Positions 28,849 through 37,777 of a DNA stretch of 56,765 bases are shown here, piece by piece. The translations under genes and the position numbers were made by a program. Every line of letters starts with the position of its first letter. The stretch's first letter is position 1. The notes below the pieces were generated by a model that did not search any database, had not been told where the DNA came from, and saw only the letters and a program-made list of their open reading frames with translations. The stretch is from Bacillus sp. JCM 19058 (GTDB taxonomy: Bacteria; Bacillota; Bacilli; Bacillales_H; Bacillaceae_D). The stretch spans positions 1 through 56,765 of the forward strand of contig BAXO01000027.1 of assembly GCA_001310555.1 (NCBI GenBank), written 5' to 3'.

Positions 28849-29757
28849 CTAATACAGGCTGTTTCCTGTTGTTTTACGACTAATAAAGTTCGCACCTACA
28901 AGCAAAATCAGTCCGACAACAGACTTAAACAAGCCGATCGCTGTTGTATAGCTGTATTGATTTTGTAGTAAACCGGCCTGATATATATACGTGTCAAAGA
29001 TTTCACCATTGACGCGATTAAACGGATTTAAAAAGACATCGACTCGCTCAAATCCAAAATCCAAAAAGTTACCAATTTGTAATAAAAACAGCATCATAAT
29101 CGTCGGCAACAAGCACGGCAAGGTAATTCTCCACGTTTGCTGCCAGCGGTTGGCGCCATCAATTTCTGCTGCTTCATAGAGCTGTGGGCTAATTCCTGTA
29201 AGCGCAGCTAAATAAATAATCGTTCCCCAGCCGGTATCACGCCACATCCCTGAACCGACAATGATAGAACGAATATAGCTTGATTCACCTAGAAAATAAA
29301 TAGATTCAAAGCCTAATGCGTTTAACAGGTTATTAACCATTCCGGTAGTAGGAGATAATATACCGATAAAAATTCCGCTAATGATGACCCATGATAAAAA
29401 GTGCGGCATATACACAATCGTTTGAATTAATCGCTTCGCCAAAACTTTACGGACCTCATTCAGCATCAGTGCTAAAACGATCGGTGCTGTAAAGCCAAGC
29501 GTAATATCATAAAGGTTAATAAGCAGCGTATTTTTTAATATCCGGAGAAAATCCGGGTACTCAATCATTCGTTTAAACTGATCAAGACCGGCCCAAGGAC
29601 TGCCAAAGACACCTTGAAAAATATTATAATCCTGAAAAGCGATGACAGCCCCCATCATTGGTACGTATTTAAAAATAATAAAGTAAATGACCCCTGGCAA
29701 AGCAATGAAATAGAGCGCTTTATGCTTCCAGATTAACGAAATTTTTTTGTTTCCCAT
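28849..29757 (-). CDS. LplB-type ABC permease
   Basis: 302 residues, intact. Six predicted helices, beginning ALYFIALPGVIYFIIFKYVP and KNTLLINLYDITLGFTAPIV. EAA loop reads LYEAAEIDGANRWQQTW then RITLPCLLPT. Tail FISRKTTGNSLY is typical of LplB/YtcP-type polysaccharide importers. With the LplC-type gene and the lipoprotein it makes an oligosaccharide importer lacking its own ATPase. The 265 bases to yesN form a divergent control region with a cre-like site at 29811. Confidence 0.85.
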   Translation of the reverse strand: MGNKKISLIWKHKALYFIALPGVIYFIIFKYVPMMGAVIAFQDYNIFQGVFGSPWAGLDQFKRMIEYPDFLRILKNTLLINLYDITLGFTAPIVLALMLNEVRKVLAKRLIQTIVYMPHFLSWVIISGIFIGILSPTTGMVNNLLNALGFESIYFLGESSYIRSIIVGSGMWRDTGWGTIIYLAALTGISPQLYEAAEIDGANRWQQTWRITLPCLLPTIMMLFLLQIGNFLDFGFERVDVFLNPFNRVNGEIFDTYIYQAGLLQNQYSYTTAIGLFKSVVGLILLVGANFISRKTTGNSLY

Positions 29758-29810
29758 TCATTCCAGTGCCTCCTCCTATTAGTAATGTCGTAGTCTACAT
29801 TTTAAAAAAA

Positions 29811-29826
29811 ATGAAAACGCTTAAAT
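29811..29826. promoter_or_regulatory. cre-like site upstream of lplB
   Basis: ATGAAAACGCTTAAAT, a near match to the CcpA site WTGNAANCGNWNNCW with one mismatch (CA read as AA). Suggests glucose repression of the importer. Confidence 0.45.
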
Positions 29827-29915
29827 CTATTGGCTCTATTTTGGAGGATTTGTGTTTTTTTTTGATCAGCTCCTTGTTTTTGTCTCTGTCCGTTGTTTTG
29901 TAGAAGCAAAAAGTG

Positions 29916-29975
29916 TGCTATAGTAGGTTTTAAGATTGATAATCATCTAGACCTAGTACTTAAGGTCTTTTTTTT
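29916..29975 (+). promoter_or_regulatory. Extended -10 promoter with early terminator upstream of yesN
   Basis: TGCTATAGT (29916-29924) is an extended -10 box. About 25 bases after its start point, AGACCT (29949-29954) pairs with AGGTCT (29963-29968), followed by T8. No plus-strand gene lies upstream within 6 kb, so this hairpin is an attenuator for yesNM or ends a very short RNA. Confidence 0.45.
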
Positions 29976-30061
29976 GTAACCGGAACATCAGGGCATCAGG
30001 TGGGGAGCTGACACACTTAATTTTGGAGAGTTCTCCCTCGTTAGAAGGTCGGGATTTTAAA

Positions 30062-30077
30062 ATGAAAGCGCTTTATT
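30062..30077. promoter_or_regulatory. cre-like site before yesN
   Basis: ATGAAAGCGCTTTATT, a good CcpA-site match with core AAAGCGCTTT, 18 bases before the yesN start. Suggests carbon catabolite repression by roadblock. Confidence 0.5.
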
Positions 30078-30094
30078 TGGAAGGGAGTGCGAAG

Positions 30095-31134
30095 ATGAAT
30101 ATTCTAGTCATTGAAGATGAACCATTAATACGGCGCGGGCTGTTAAAGCTGCTGCACACCATTCAGGTAGAGGCTTTGAGCCCCATTCAGTTACCGAGGT
30201 CGATTTCGCTGAAGATGCGATTCCTTACTTGGAAAAAAAATAAATATGAGATCATTTTCACTGATATCGAAGGAGGCGAAATGAGTGGGCTTGATTTGAT
30301 TAATGGGTGGCGGGAGCGGCAACAATACGCTCAATGGGTCATTGTTTCAGGCTTTGATCGTTTTGAATTTGCACAGCAAGCGATTTTGTACGGGGTAAAG
30401 GAGTATTTGCTGAAGCCGGTCACAAAACAAAAGTTGGCGGCGACAATCTCACGGTGTATCGGTGACCTGAAGGAATTACAGGTTGATTTTATTAGAGCCA
30501 ATCAAATTGAAGAGCTCCTTCTGGAGCTGGAGCACTCTATTTGGGAGATTGATCGAAAGAAAGTGTTGCAGCAATTCACGCAATGGCATAATCAACTAGA
30601 GGAAAAGTCCTTTTCGCTTAATTATTATTGCGATATATTAACTCATATACTGGAAATGCTCTTTCAGCGGATTAGAAATAAAGCAGTCAGCTATTACGAG
30701 CCTTTCAATGGGAAATTCAAACCGATTCACAAAGAGAAGCAAATGAACAATTTTTGCAGAAATGTGTCCAAATGATCGAAATGATTGAACAAAAGAGAAA
30801 GGGAAACGAAATTGATCCGATAGAAATGGCCAAAAATTATATTTGCCATCATATTGACCAAGATATTAGTCTGGATGAGGTTGCTCATAAACTAGGCTTA
30901 AATCCCTCTTACTTTAGCCAGCTATTTAAAAAGGAAACAGGGGAAACCTTTGTCAAATACCGGATTCGTTTGCGAATGGAACGAGCAAAGGAACTCCTAT
31001 TGCAAAAAGATGTAAAAGTGATCGATATTCCCTTCCTGATCGGGTTAAATGATCACCCTCATTTTACGAAGACGTTTAAGAAGTATACCGGACAAACACC
31101 GTCCAGCTTCCGCAGAAAAATGGGGGTGGATTAA
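30095..31134 (+). CDS. YesN-type AraC response regulator (frameshifted)
   Basis: About 345 residues when repaired. Start ATG 30095 after GGAAGGGAG. Receiver domain: VIEDEPLIRRGLLKLL, phospho-Asp in IFTDIE (followed by GGEMSGLDLI instead of the usual xMPxMDGL), SGFDRFEFAQQAILYGVKEYLLKP. C-terminal AraC domain with two HTH units: ISLDEVAHKLGLNPSYFSQLFKKETGE and PHFTKTFKKYTGQTPSSFRRK. Breaks: a lost G near 30173, an extra A in the run at 30231-30240, and one base near 30738. It should turn on the importer and uronate genes when its kinase senses the saccharide. Confidence 0.85.
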
Positions 31135-32921
31135 TGAAAGGCTGGATTTATCGGTTGAACATTCAGCAGCGCCTGCTGCTGTATTTCGGTATCGTTATTA
31201 TCGTATCGATTACATTTGTAACCTCGCTCATTTATAAGCAAGCCACGACGGAAATTAAAAGACAGTCTGAAGTGTATTTAGAATATGTTGTCGAAAATGC
31301 AAGCTATCAAACCGACTTATTTATAAGAGATTTGGAAATGGCAACCTTGCCATTGCTTAACGACCGTACGATTAAAAGCTTTTTAGAGTTGGAAGAAAAT
31401 GAAAGGCTTGAACAATACTACCATTCAAAAGAGATCAAAAAAAACAAATGAACAGCCTGAGTTTAAGAAATCAGAATATTGACTTAATTTATTTGTTAGG
31501 CGAAAACGGTCAGTATATTTTGTCAAAGGAAAATTTTTCGCAGGAGGACCCTTTTCAGCCTCAAGATATTTATCGAGAGCTGCTCGAGACACCCTTGGAA
31601 AATAAAATGATTAGTTTATTAGCGAATGAAAGTCTTTATAATCAGGAATACGTCGTGAGCATCGCCCGCAAGGTTAGGGGGCTTTCTTCATTTACGCCGA
31701 AAGGCATTCTCGGAATCGAGCTTAATGCGACTGCACTGGAGCAGCTCTGGAATATTGCTCAATTTAAAAATGGGACCTCGCTTTGGATTTTTGATGAAAA
31801 TAACCGGATTGTGTACCACCCCAATCAGAGTCTGTTAGGTGAGACGATCCACGTTAACTTACAAGCACAGTTTCAAGATGATACAAATCACACGTTTACA
31901 GAGGAATGGGAAGGCAAGGAAATGATTTTTTATTCCGCACATTCTCCACAAACGAATTGGACACTTGTGGCAATGACACCGAGCGATATTGTCTATGAAC
32001 CGATTGACGGAATGAAGCGAAAAGTCGTTATCGCCTTAGCGTCCTCCTTTCTCGTTGCTTTGATCGTTTCAACCGGGTTCGCCAGAAGCATTGTCAATCC
32101 GCTGAGAAGAATCCAAAAAGGGATGAAGAAAACGGAGATCGGTGAATGGAGGAATATTAAACCGTTAAAAGGAACAGACGAGATCAGCAGTGTCGTATCA
32201 AGCTACAATAAAATGGTTCAGAAGCTGTCTACTTTAGTAGAGGATTTGTCTGAAGCGGAAATTAAGCACCACAAAGTATTATTTGAAAAAAAAGAATATC
32301 GAGCTTCAAGCGCTTCAGTCACAAATCAATCCGCACTTTCTACATAATACGCTGGAAACGATGAATGCCTATGCTATCTTAAACGATGCAGAGGAGATTT
32401 CTGAAATGGCGACCGCTTTATCGCAAATGTTTCGCTATTCTGTCCGCAATTTAGAAGTCGTTACGCTAAAAGAGGAAATCGAGCATGTTCAAAATTTCTT
32501 AATCGTCGAAGAGCATCGATTCCAAAAAACATTTCATGTCATCCTTGATATCGACCCGGTATTATATGAGGAGGAAATGGTCAAGCTGTCCTTGCAGCCA
32601 ATTGTGGAAAACGCGATTCATCACGGACTGCGAAAAAAACGCTACGAGGGAGAAATTCTCATTCGCGCCACCGCGATAGGCGAGCGGCTCCAGGTTGAAA
32701 TTATTGATGACGGGGCCGGCATTTCGCCTGATCGACTAACGTATATTTTAGCAGCATTAAACGGCGAAGAATACCAAGAGGTTAGCAACAAGATGGGGAT
32801 TGGGGTCAATAATGTTAATAGAAGAATTCAGCTCATTTTCGGCGAGAGCTATGGGTTGACCTTGTCTTCCGAGCTGGGGAAAGGAACGACCGTACAAATG
32901 ATAGTCCCGCGCCGTAAGTGA
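31134..32921 (+). CDS. YesM-type sensor histidine kinase (frameshifted)
   Basis: About 595 residues when repaired, start overlapping the yesN stop (TAATG). Helix 1 RLLLYFGIVIIVSITFVTSLIY, a large external dCache-like region (NGTSLWIFDENNRIVYHPN), helix 2 VVIALASSFLVALIVSTGFA, HAMP, then the His_kinase domain with ALQSQINPHFLHNTLETM (phospho-His) and LQPIVENAIHHGL / DDGAGI / GIGVNNVNRRIQLIFG. Breaks: A8 31437-31444 and A8 32286-32293. Partners the regulator upstream. Likely ligand: the acidic oligosaccharide or its binding protein. Confidence 0.87.
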
Positions 32922-32998
32922 TAGTCAATAGGCAAAGGAACGCTCTAAAAAAAACAAACTTGAACATAAAAAGAACCTTGTTCATTAGTTAGTCGTTT

Positions 32999-33008
32999 TT
33001 GCTATAAT
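32999..33008 (+). promoter_or_regulatory. Promoter upstream of kdgF
   Basis: TTGCTATAAT contains an extended -10 box (TGCTATAAT, hexamer at 33003-33008). The -35 is weak (TTGTTC, 19-base spacing). Confidence 0.45.
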
Positions 33009-33041
33009 AGCAGAAAGATATAATGGAAAGGAGAATGATCG

Positions 33042-33353
33042 ATGATAGGTCAATGGGAACAGGCTGAGCAAGGAGTGAAACGAAAGGTTTTCCCTCCGGG
33101 AGAACGTCTCATGATGATGGAGGTTCACTTTGACAAAGACGCGATTGGAGCCGAGCATAGCCATCCTCATGAGCAATTCACTTATTGTTTGAAAGGCAGC
33201 TTTCAATTTACAATCTCAGGTCAAACGCAGATCGTCCGTGCCGGAGAAACCTTAGTCATCCCCAGTGATGCTAAGCATAGTGCAGTTGCTTTAGAGGATG
33301 GCATTCTGCTCGATACCTTTACACCTCTCAGGGAAGATTTAATACAAGGATAA
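33042..33353 (+). CDS. kdgF: KdgF-like cupin
   Basis: 103 residues, intact, start after AAAGGAGAATG. Single cupin domain: AEHSHPHEQFTYCLKG (metal HxH...E) and VIPSDAKHSAVALEDG (second His), then LDTFTPLREDL, the typical KdgF ending. KdgF opens 4,5-unsaturated uronate rings to linear 5-keto-4-deoxyuronate. Its place between a polysaccharide-lyase locus and kduD/kduI strongly supports this. In relatives the reaction is a slow-step accelerator after lyase or unsaturated-glucuronyl-hydrolase action. Confidence 0.8.
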   Translation: MIGQWEQAEQGVKRKVFPPGERLMMMEVHFDKDAIGAEHSHPHEQFTYCLKGSFQFTISGQTQIVRAGETLVIPSDAKHSAVALEDGILLDTFTPLREDLIQG

Positions 33354-33528
33354 GAAGGCTTCAACTTTTCTTCGTTTCGCGATTTCTTGAAAGACGCATT
33401 TTAGTGGAGCGAGACTCCATTAAGGCTCTCCTCTCACTTGATGGATAAACCTACACGAACTTTCTGCAACCCTGATGAGAGTTGGGTCTAATGCTATACA
33501 CCATCGCCTGCTTCTATTGACACTCAAA

Positions 33529-33559
33529 CTGGAAAGCGCTGCCATTATGTGCTTTCCAG
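33529..33559 (+). terminator. 9-bp hairpin after kdgF
   Basis: CTGGAAAGC / GCTTTCCAG with a 13-base loop, no T-run. Lies in the 240-base gap between kdgF and the SDR gene; may be an mRNA-processing stem rather than a terminator. Confidence 0.4.
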
Positions 33560-33650
33560 TGACATGTTATGACGATTTAAAATACATCATTTAGGCGTGC
33601 CATTACAAAATATTCAATGTTACATACTTTTTGCGAAAGGATTGAACCGT

Positions 33651-34412
33651 ATGTTGAATCTAGAAGGAAAACGTGCTCTTGTTACCGGTGGAGGCACGGG
33701 AATTGGCAGAGGGATTGCCCTCGCCTTGGCCGAGGCTGGAGCAGATGTTATCGTACATTATGGTAAAAATCGGAAAGGCGCTGATGAAGTCGTCCAGCTC
33801 ATTCAAGCGAAGGGACGGAGAGCCATGCTGTACAAGCCGATGTGCTTATCAAAGACGAGATCGTCTCACTGCTGGAAAAAAACAGCGCACTTCTTCGATG
33901 ATCGACTCGACATACTCGTGAACAACGCCGGTCATTTAGTCCAGCGCGCAACTCTTGAGGAAATGAGTGAAGAGCTTTGGCACAAAGTGCTTGATGTCAA
34001 TGTGACGAGCACTTTTCTCGTTTCGAAATACGCCCTTCCAATAATGAAAAACGCAGGCGGTAAAATAATTAATATGTCGTCTGTCGCCGCTCATAATGGC
34101 GGAGGTCCCGGAGCGTCTGCCTATGCCGCAGCAAAAGCGGCTATTTTGACATATTCAAAGGCTTTAGCTAAAGAGCTAGCCCCGTATGCAATTACGGTCA
34201 ATACAGTATCTCCTGGCTTTATTGGCAACACTCCTTTCCATGATACGTTCTCCACCGCTGAAGGACGAGCAGCGACAATTAAGGGAATTCCGCTTCAGCG
34301 AGGCGGAGAGCCGGCAGATGTAGCAGGGGCCGTCGTGTATCTCGCGTCTGATGTAGCCAGCTTTATAACTGGTGAGACGATCGAAATCAATGGCGGAATG
34401 CATATGCGCTAA
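33651..34412 (+). CDS. SDR-family oxidoreductase of uronate locus
   Basis: 253 residues as given. Start ATG 33651 ([21 protein letters not shown]); GAAAGGATTG precedes it. NAD(P)-binding [37 protein letters not shown] (YxxxK) and [11 protein letters not shown] are all normal. The stretch from about 33826 to 33885 is in the wrong frame: the restored frame reads [19 protein letters not shown], so two compensating indels flank it. Substrate unknown; a second uronate/ketouronate reductase is plausible from the context. It is followed by kduD after 26 bases. Confidence 0.78.
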   Translation: MLNLEGKRALVTGGGTGIGRGIALALAEAGADVIVHYGKNRKGADEVVQLIQAKGRRAMLYKPMCLSKTRSSHCWKKTAHFFDDRLDILVNNAGHLVQRATLEEMSEELWHKVLDVNVTSTFLVSKYALPIMKNAGGKIINMSSVAAHNGGGPGASAYAAAKAAILTYSKALAKELAPYAITVNTVSPGFIGNTPFHDTFSTAEGRAATIKGIPLQRGGEPADVAGAVVYLASDVASFITGETIEINGGMHMR

Positions 34413-34438
34413 AGGCGATCGAGGAGGAGAGTAAATCT

Positions 34439-35192
34439 ATGGAAACAGTATTTTCATTAAAGGGTAAGACGGCACTAGTTACAGGCGCAGGGCGGGGGCT
34501 CGGACAAGGCATGGCGCTTGGACTTGCCAAGGCAGGAGCGAAAGTGATCGGCGCAGGCACGAAGCCAATGGCCGAAACAAAAAAGGCCATCGAGTCCGCA
34601 GGGGGATTTTTGAGCCAATTCTTTGCGATTTATTAGAGCCCGATGCCGCCGATAAGCTGGCTGCTGCAGCGATCAAACAAGCCGGTCGTATCGATATTTT
34701 ATTGAATAATGCTGGGATTATTCGACGTTCTGAAGCGGAGCATTTTTCAGACAAGGACTGGCTAGACGTTATCCAAGTTAACCAGAATGCGGCTTTTCAG
34801 CTATGCCGTGAAGTCGGCAAGCACATGCTGGAACACGGATCAGGCAAAATAATCAACATCGCCTCGATGCTTTCGTACCAGGGCGGTTTAAACGTATCAG
34901 CCTATGCCGCCAGCAAACACGCGATTGCCGGATTAACCAAGTCCCTGGCCAACGAATGGGCCAGTCAAGGCATCAACGTAAATGCAATCGCCCCCGGCTA
35001 TATGATCACAGACAATACAGCACCAATCGCGAACAAGCTGATCGACATGCGTATATTTCATCACGGATTCCGCAAAAGCGATGGGGTACACCGGAGGATT
35101 TACAGGGAGCAGCCGTTTTTCTCGCTTCTGATGCCGCTAATTATGTAAACGGGCACATATTATGCGTGGACGGTGGCTGGATGAGCTCTTAA
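34439..35192 (+). CDS. kduD: 2-dehydro-3-deoxy-gluconate 5-dehydrogenase KduD (frameshifted)
   Basis: About 251 residues when repaired; start after GGAGGAG. N-terminus [20 protein letters not shown] then [10 protein letters not shown] is typical of Kdu[45 protein letters not shown] (YxxxK), [14 protein letters not shown] and the ending [20 protein letters not shown] follow. Breaks: near 34606-34611 (T5, one T missing) and near 35046. KduD reduces 2,5-diketo-3-deoxygluconate, the KduI product, to 2-keto-3-deoxygluconate. Confidence 0.85.
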
Positions 35193-35199
35193 AAGGACA

Positions 35200-35294
35200 A
35201 GCGCAAAGCGCCCGCTTTAGTGGCGGCGGCGGAAATCAAGGAAACACGGGGTTGTAAGGAACTGTTGTGTACTTATCCTGCACAGACAAAGGAA
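35200..35294 (+). repeat. Dispersed intergenic repeat, copy B
   Basis: Starts AGCGCAAAGCGCCCGCTTTAG and aligns over about 95 bases with copy A at 9671-9763. It lies in the 207-base gap between kduD and kduI. No coding potential seen. Confidence 0.5.
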
Positions 35295-35399
35295 GCTTGC
35301 TAGTGCCAGGAACTTGGAGCTGAACGGGGCTTTAGTTGAATGAGAAAGCCTGCATGCCACATTTTATACTTTCAGATCTTTCGAGAAAGGAGACAGACA

Positions 35400-36234
35400 A
35401 TGGAAATCAAATACGCAGCGAACCCACTCGACGTTAAGCAATATGACAGTAAACGGTTAAGGGATGAGTTTTTGGTCGATTCGTTATTTGTGAACGGCGC
35501 AATTCAATTAGTCTACTCTCACTATGATCGGGTCATTGTAGGAGGAGCAATTCCAACGGATCACTCACTTCTGCTTGAAGACAAGGGAGCATTGAAAACG
35601 GACTATTTCCTGGAGAGAAGAGAAATCGGTATTATTAATATTGCCACCGGGCGAGGTAAAGTCATCGTTGACGGAGAAGCGTACGAATTAAACAAGCGCG
35701 ACTGCTTATATGTGGGGCTCGGAAAAAGGGACATTCGATTCGAAAGCGAGCATGCTGATGATCCCGCGAGGTTTTATTTAGTATCAGCCCCGGCACACAA
35801 GCAGTACCCAACGCAAAAGCTTGCCATTGATGAAGCAGCCCCTACTCATCTTGGCTCGGATGCCGAATCAAACAAACGAACGATTTACAAATACGTTCAT
35901 GCTGATGGCCTGCAAAGCTGCCAGCTGATGATGGGCATGACCTTGCTAGCACCGAATAACATGTGGAATACGATGCCACCGCACTTGCACGATCGCCGCA
36001 TGGAAGCCTATTTATATTTTGATATGGAAGAAGATTCGCGCGTTTTTCATTTTATGGGGAAACCGGATGATACCCGCCATATCATTGTGAAAAATGAACA
36101 GGTCGTCCTCTCTCCGCCTTGGTCGATTCATTCCGGAGTAGGAACAAAAAAATTATACGTTCATTTGGGCCATGGCTGGAGAAAATTATACGTTTACAGA
36201 CATGGACGAAGTAAAGATGGAGGATTTGAAATAG
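35400..36234 (+). CDS. kduI: 5-keto 4-deoxyuronate isomerase KduI (frameshifted)
   Basis: About 277 residues when repaired, equal to E. coli KduI. Start ATG 35400 (MEIKYAANPLDVKQYDSKRL) after AAAGGAG. Cupin-like double barrel with zinc ligands in PPHLHDRRMEAYLYFD and SPPWSIHSGVG. A7 at 36146-36152 breaks the frame; one base fewer gives KNYTFIWAMAGENYTFTDMD and the family-typical ending. KduI converts 5-keto-4-deoxyuronate to 2,5-diketo-3-deoxygluconate for KduD. Confidence 0.9.
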
Positions 36235-36361
36235 GGAGAATGGTTCGTACTACCTTCCGTCCTCCGGCTTTTTGGACATCATTGTACATCGCCTCAAACG
36301 ATTGTTATGCCTTATTGGCAAGGAAAGAGTTGCTCCTCATTTACCCTTTTCATGAATGAAT

Positions 36362-36457
36362 AGGATGAGAGGGTCGCTCTCAGCTGGGGCAGGTGGAAAT
36401 CCAACGAAGTAGTCGGTTAGTTCCACGCCCGCCTGCAGAAAGCGGCTCTCATCCCGG
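36362..36457. repeat. Long imperfect inverted repeat after kduI
   Basis: GATGAGAG...GGGGCAGGTGGAA pairs with TTCCACGCCCGCCTGC...GCTCTCATC as a long imperfect stem. It may be the kduI terminator or a REP-like element. The rest of 36235-36615 has no gene. Confidence 0.45.
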
Positions 36458-36615
36458 AGCTCGGAGCGACTTATCGCGGCCACTCTCTCTAATTCAAAAC
36501 GTTATCACCATTTCTTAGGAGACAATACCGCCAAACAATGCTTGACGCAAATCAATTAACTATGAAAATAAAAACTATACACTGAGTATCGAATACCGTA
36601 CTGAAAAATTAGTAG

Positions 36616-36644
36616 TTGCATAAGTATCAGTTCGAAACTATAAT
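36616..36644 (+). promoter_or_regulatory. Promoter of leader-dinB transcript
   Basis: TTGCAT (36616-36621), 17-base spacer, TATAAT (36639-36644). Predicted start near 36651, just before the leader-peptide ribosome site. Confidence 0.6.
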
Positions 36645-36672
36645 TCAAAATATAATCTAGGAGGCGTTTATT

Positions 36673-36708
36673 ATGGCAACTTATAACATAGGGTCTTTTA
36701 AAGGATAA
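36673..36708 (+). CDS. 11-residue leader peptide
   Basis: ATG GCA ACT TAT AAC ATA ... TAA encodes MATYNIGSFKG. AGGAGG lies 8 bases upstream, stronger than that of the dinB gene it precedes. Its stop codon is followed at once by the first arm of a competing-hairpin set, the usual layout of translation-coupled attenuators. Function inferred from layout only. Confidence 0.45.
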   Translation: MATYNIGSFKG

Positions 36709-36710
36709 AC

Positions 36711-36772
36711 AGAGAAGAACATTTACTGACCCATAAACCATGTCTCTTCTCAAAAAAAAGAAGAGGGGTTTT
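36711..36772 (+). promoter_or_regulatory. Attenuator with competing stems before dinB
   Basis: Arm 1 GAGAAGA (36712-36718), arm 2 TCTCTTCTC (36743-36751), arm 3 GAAGAGGGG (36760-36768), then TTTT. Arm 2 can pair with arm 1 or arm 3. The 2:3 stem both hides the dinB ribosome site (GAGGGG) and resembles a weak terminator. Confidence 0.45.
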
Positions 36773-36779
36773 CATTAAA

Positions 36780-37283
36780 ATGAGTAGCAATGCACTTACA
36801 TTTCACAGATATCACGTTTGGGCAATAAATAAAGTATTTGAATACCTTAATACATTGCCACCATCAGTTTTTACTGATGAAGTGAAAAGTTCTTTCTCAT
36901 CGATAAAAAGTACTTTAGTCCACGTTTATGTCATCGACAAAGGTTGGCTTTCTTATTTACTACAGGAAGGTAGTCATGACATAGAGGAGATGGCAGAAAA
37001 CGTAAACCGTTTAACACAACAGGCTACAGCAACTGATGTGGTAGGGCTAAGAAATCTGTTCAATGGAATGTTTGAAGAGTATAATCAGAAATTCAAAGAC
37101 ATATCTGACTTTGAAGAGTCCATCCCGATCTTTTTTGGGCAGGACATAACTATCAGTGATTTAATCACTCATGTCGTTAATCACGGTACACATCACCGTG
37201 GGAATATATCTACCATTTTAAGACAGCTTGGGTTTGATGGTTGTAACACGGATTACGGCAGTTATCTTTATGAGTTAAAATAG
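36780..37283 (+). CDS. DinB-family protein
   Basis: 167 residues, intact. Four-helix DinB/YfiT-like fold with metal ligands: His in STLVHVYVIDKGW and the C-terminal HVVNHGTHHRGNISTILRQLG (HxxxHR type). Many family members are bacillithiol-dependent transferases or uncharacterised damage-inducible proteins; which applies here is unknown. The ribosome site GAGGGG lies inside a hairpin arm, and an 11-codon leader precedes it, so translation or transcription attenuation is likely. Terminator follows. Confidence 0.78.
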   Translation: MSSNALTFHRYHVWAINKVFEYLNTLPPSVFTDEVKSSFSSIKSTLVHVYVIDKGWLSYLLQEGSHDIEEMAENVNRLTQQATATDVVGLRNLFNGMFEEYNQKFKDISDFEESIPIFFGQDITISDLITHVVNHGTHHRGNISTILRQLGFDGCNTDYGSYLYELK

Positions 37284-37290
37284 CCATTTA

Positions 37291-37314
37291 GGCACTGTTC
37301 TGATGAGCAGTGCC
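37291..37314 (+). terminator. dinB terminator
   Basis: GGCACTG / CAGTGCC with a 10-base loop, then TCATCTTCT, eight bases after the stop. Confidence 0.65.
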
Positions 37315-37443
37315 TCATCTTCTGCATACATGTAACAGAATTTATCCATTCCAAGCAAATCCCCGAAACAAAACAAAAGATGGATTTTTGCGTCTCCCTA
37401 GTTTTGTCTCATTTCTTTGATCACTATTTGGAAAAAAAGGAAT

Positions 37444-37473
37444 TTGACCACAATCGACAGTTTAACGTATAAT
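37444..37473 (+). promoter_or_regulatory. Promoter of antisense RNA 2
   Basis: TTGACC (37444-37449), 18-base spacer, TATAAT (37468-37473). Points toward the 3' end of the convergent toxin gene; start near 37480. Confidence 0.6.
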
Positions 37474-37479
37474 ATAATT

Positions 37480-37619
37480 AGAACTTGGCAAATAGTAAAA
37501 ATGACTGCCCATGCGGTAACATGGACAGTCATCCAAATAGATCAGCTTCTAGTAAGCGGTCGCTACTAACACCGACCACCCTATTCAGCTACCGGCTTAG
37601 AGGGTGGTTAGTTTTTTTT
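37480..37619 (+). ncRNA. Candidate antisense RNA (RatA-like type I antitoxin)
   Basis: About 140 bases from the TATAAT promoter to a strong terminator: ACCACCCT (37575-37582) / AGGGTGGT (37601-37608) then T8. The transcript is complementary to the last four codons and the 3' untranslated part of the minus-strand toxin gene, as RatA is to txpA. It carries no ribosome-site-linked open frame. Confidence 0.55.
37497..37532 (-). terminator. Terminator of toxin mRNA
   Basis: On the minus strand ATGACTGTCCATG / CATGGGCAGTCAT with a 6-base loop and then TTTT. The single mismatch is a G-U pair only in the minus-strand RNA, which supports that direction. Confidence 0.65.
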
Positions 37620-37777
37620 GTAAAAAGTGACGACGAGCGTAAGGATAATCGTAATGATTATCGAAAATACGCCAACTACAACTAAGCTTGCGTTCATAAC
37701 AAGGTTCATTGCTTCATATGTCGTCATACCGATCCCCTCCTTTCCCCCTCAACGTTCAGGGAAAAGAAAAGCGACCG
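37557..37777. repeat. Inverted repeat flanking toxin gene 2
   Basis: CGGTCGCT (37557-37564) and AGCGACCG (37770-37777) are perfect complements around the toxin gene and could pair the 5' and 3' ends of its mRNA, as at the first locus. Confidence 0.4.
37608..37727 (-). CDS. Holin-like/TxpA-type toxin peptide
   Basis: 39 residues from ATG 37725-37727 with GGAGGGG 6 bases upstream. Starts MTTYEAMNLVMNASLVVVGV, then a hydrophobic stretch FSIIITIILTLVVTFY and a basic KKN end. The MTTYEAL-type start plus one membrane helix is the signature of putative holin-like toxins in Bacillus. The mRNA would run from a TATAAT box near 37810 to the hairpin at 37497 and overlaps a convergent antisense RNA. Confidence 0.65.
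   Translation of the reverse strand: MTTYEAMNLVMNASLVVVGVFSIIITIILTLVVTFYKKN

Noticed and set aside
36362..36495. Structured regulatory RNA after kduI
   Set aside because: Long stem is imperfect and shows no known aptamer core; a terminator or REP-like element is simpler.
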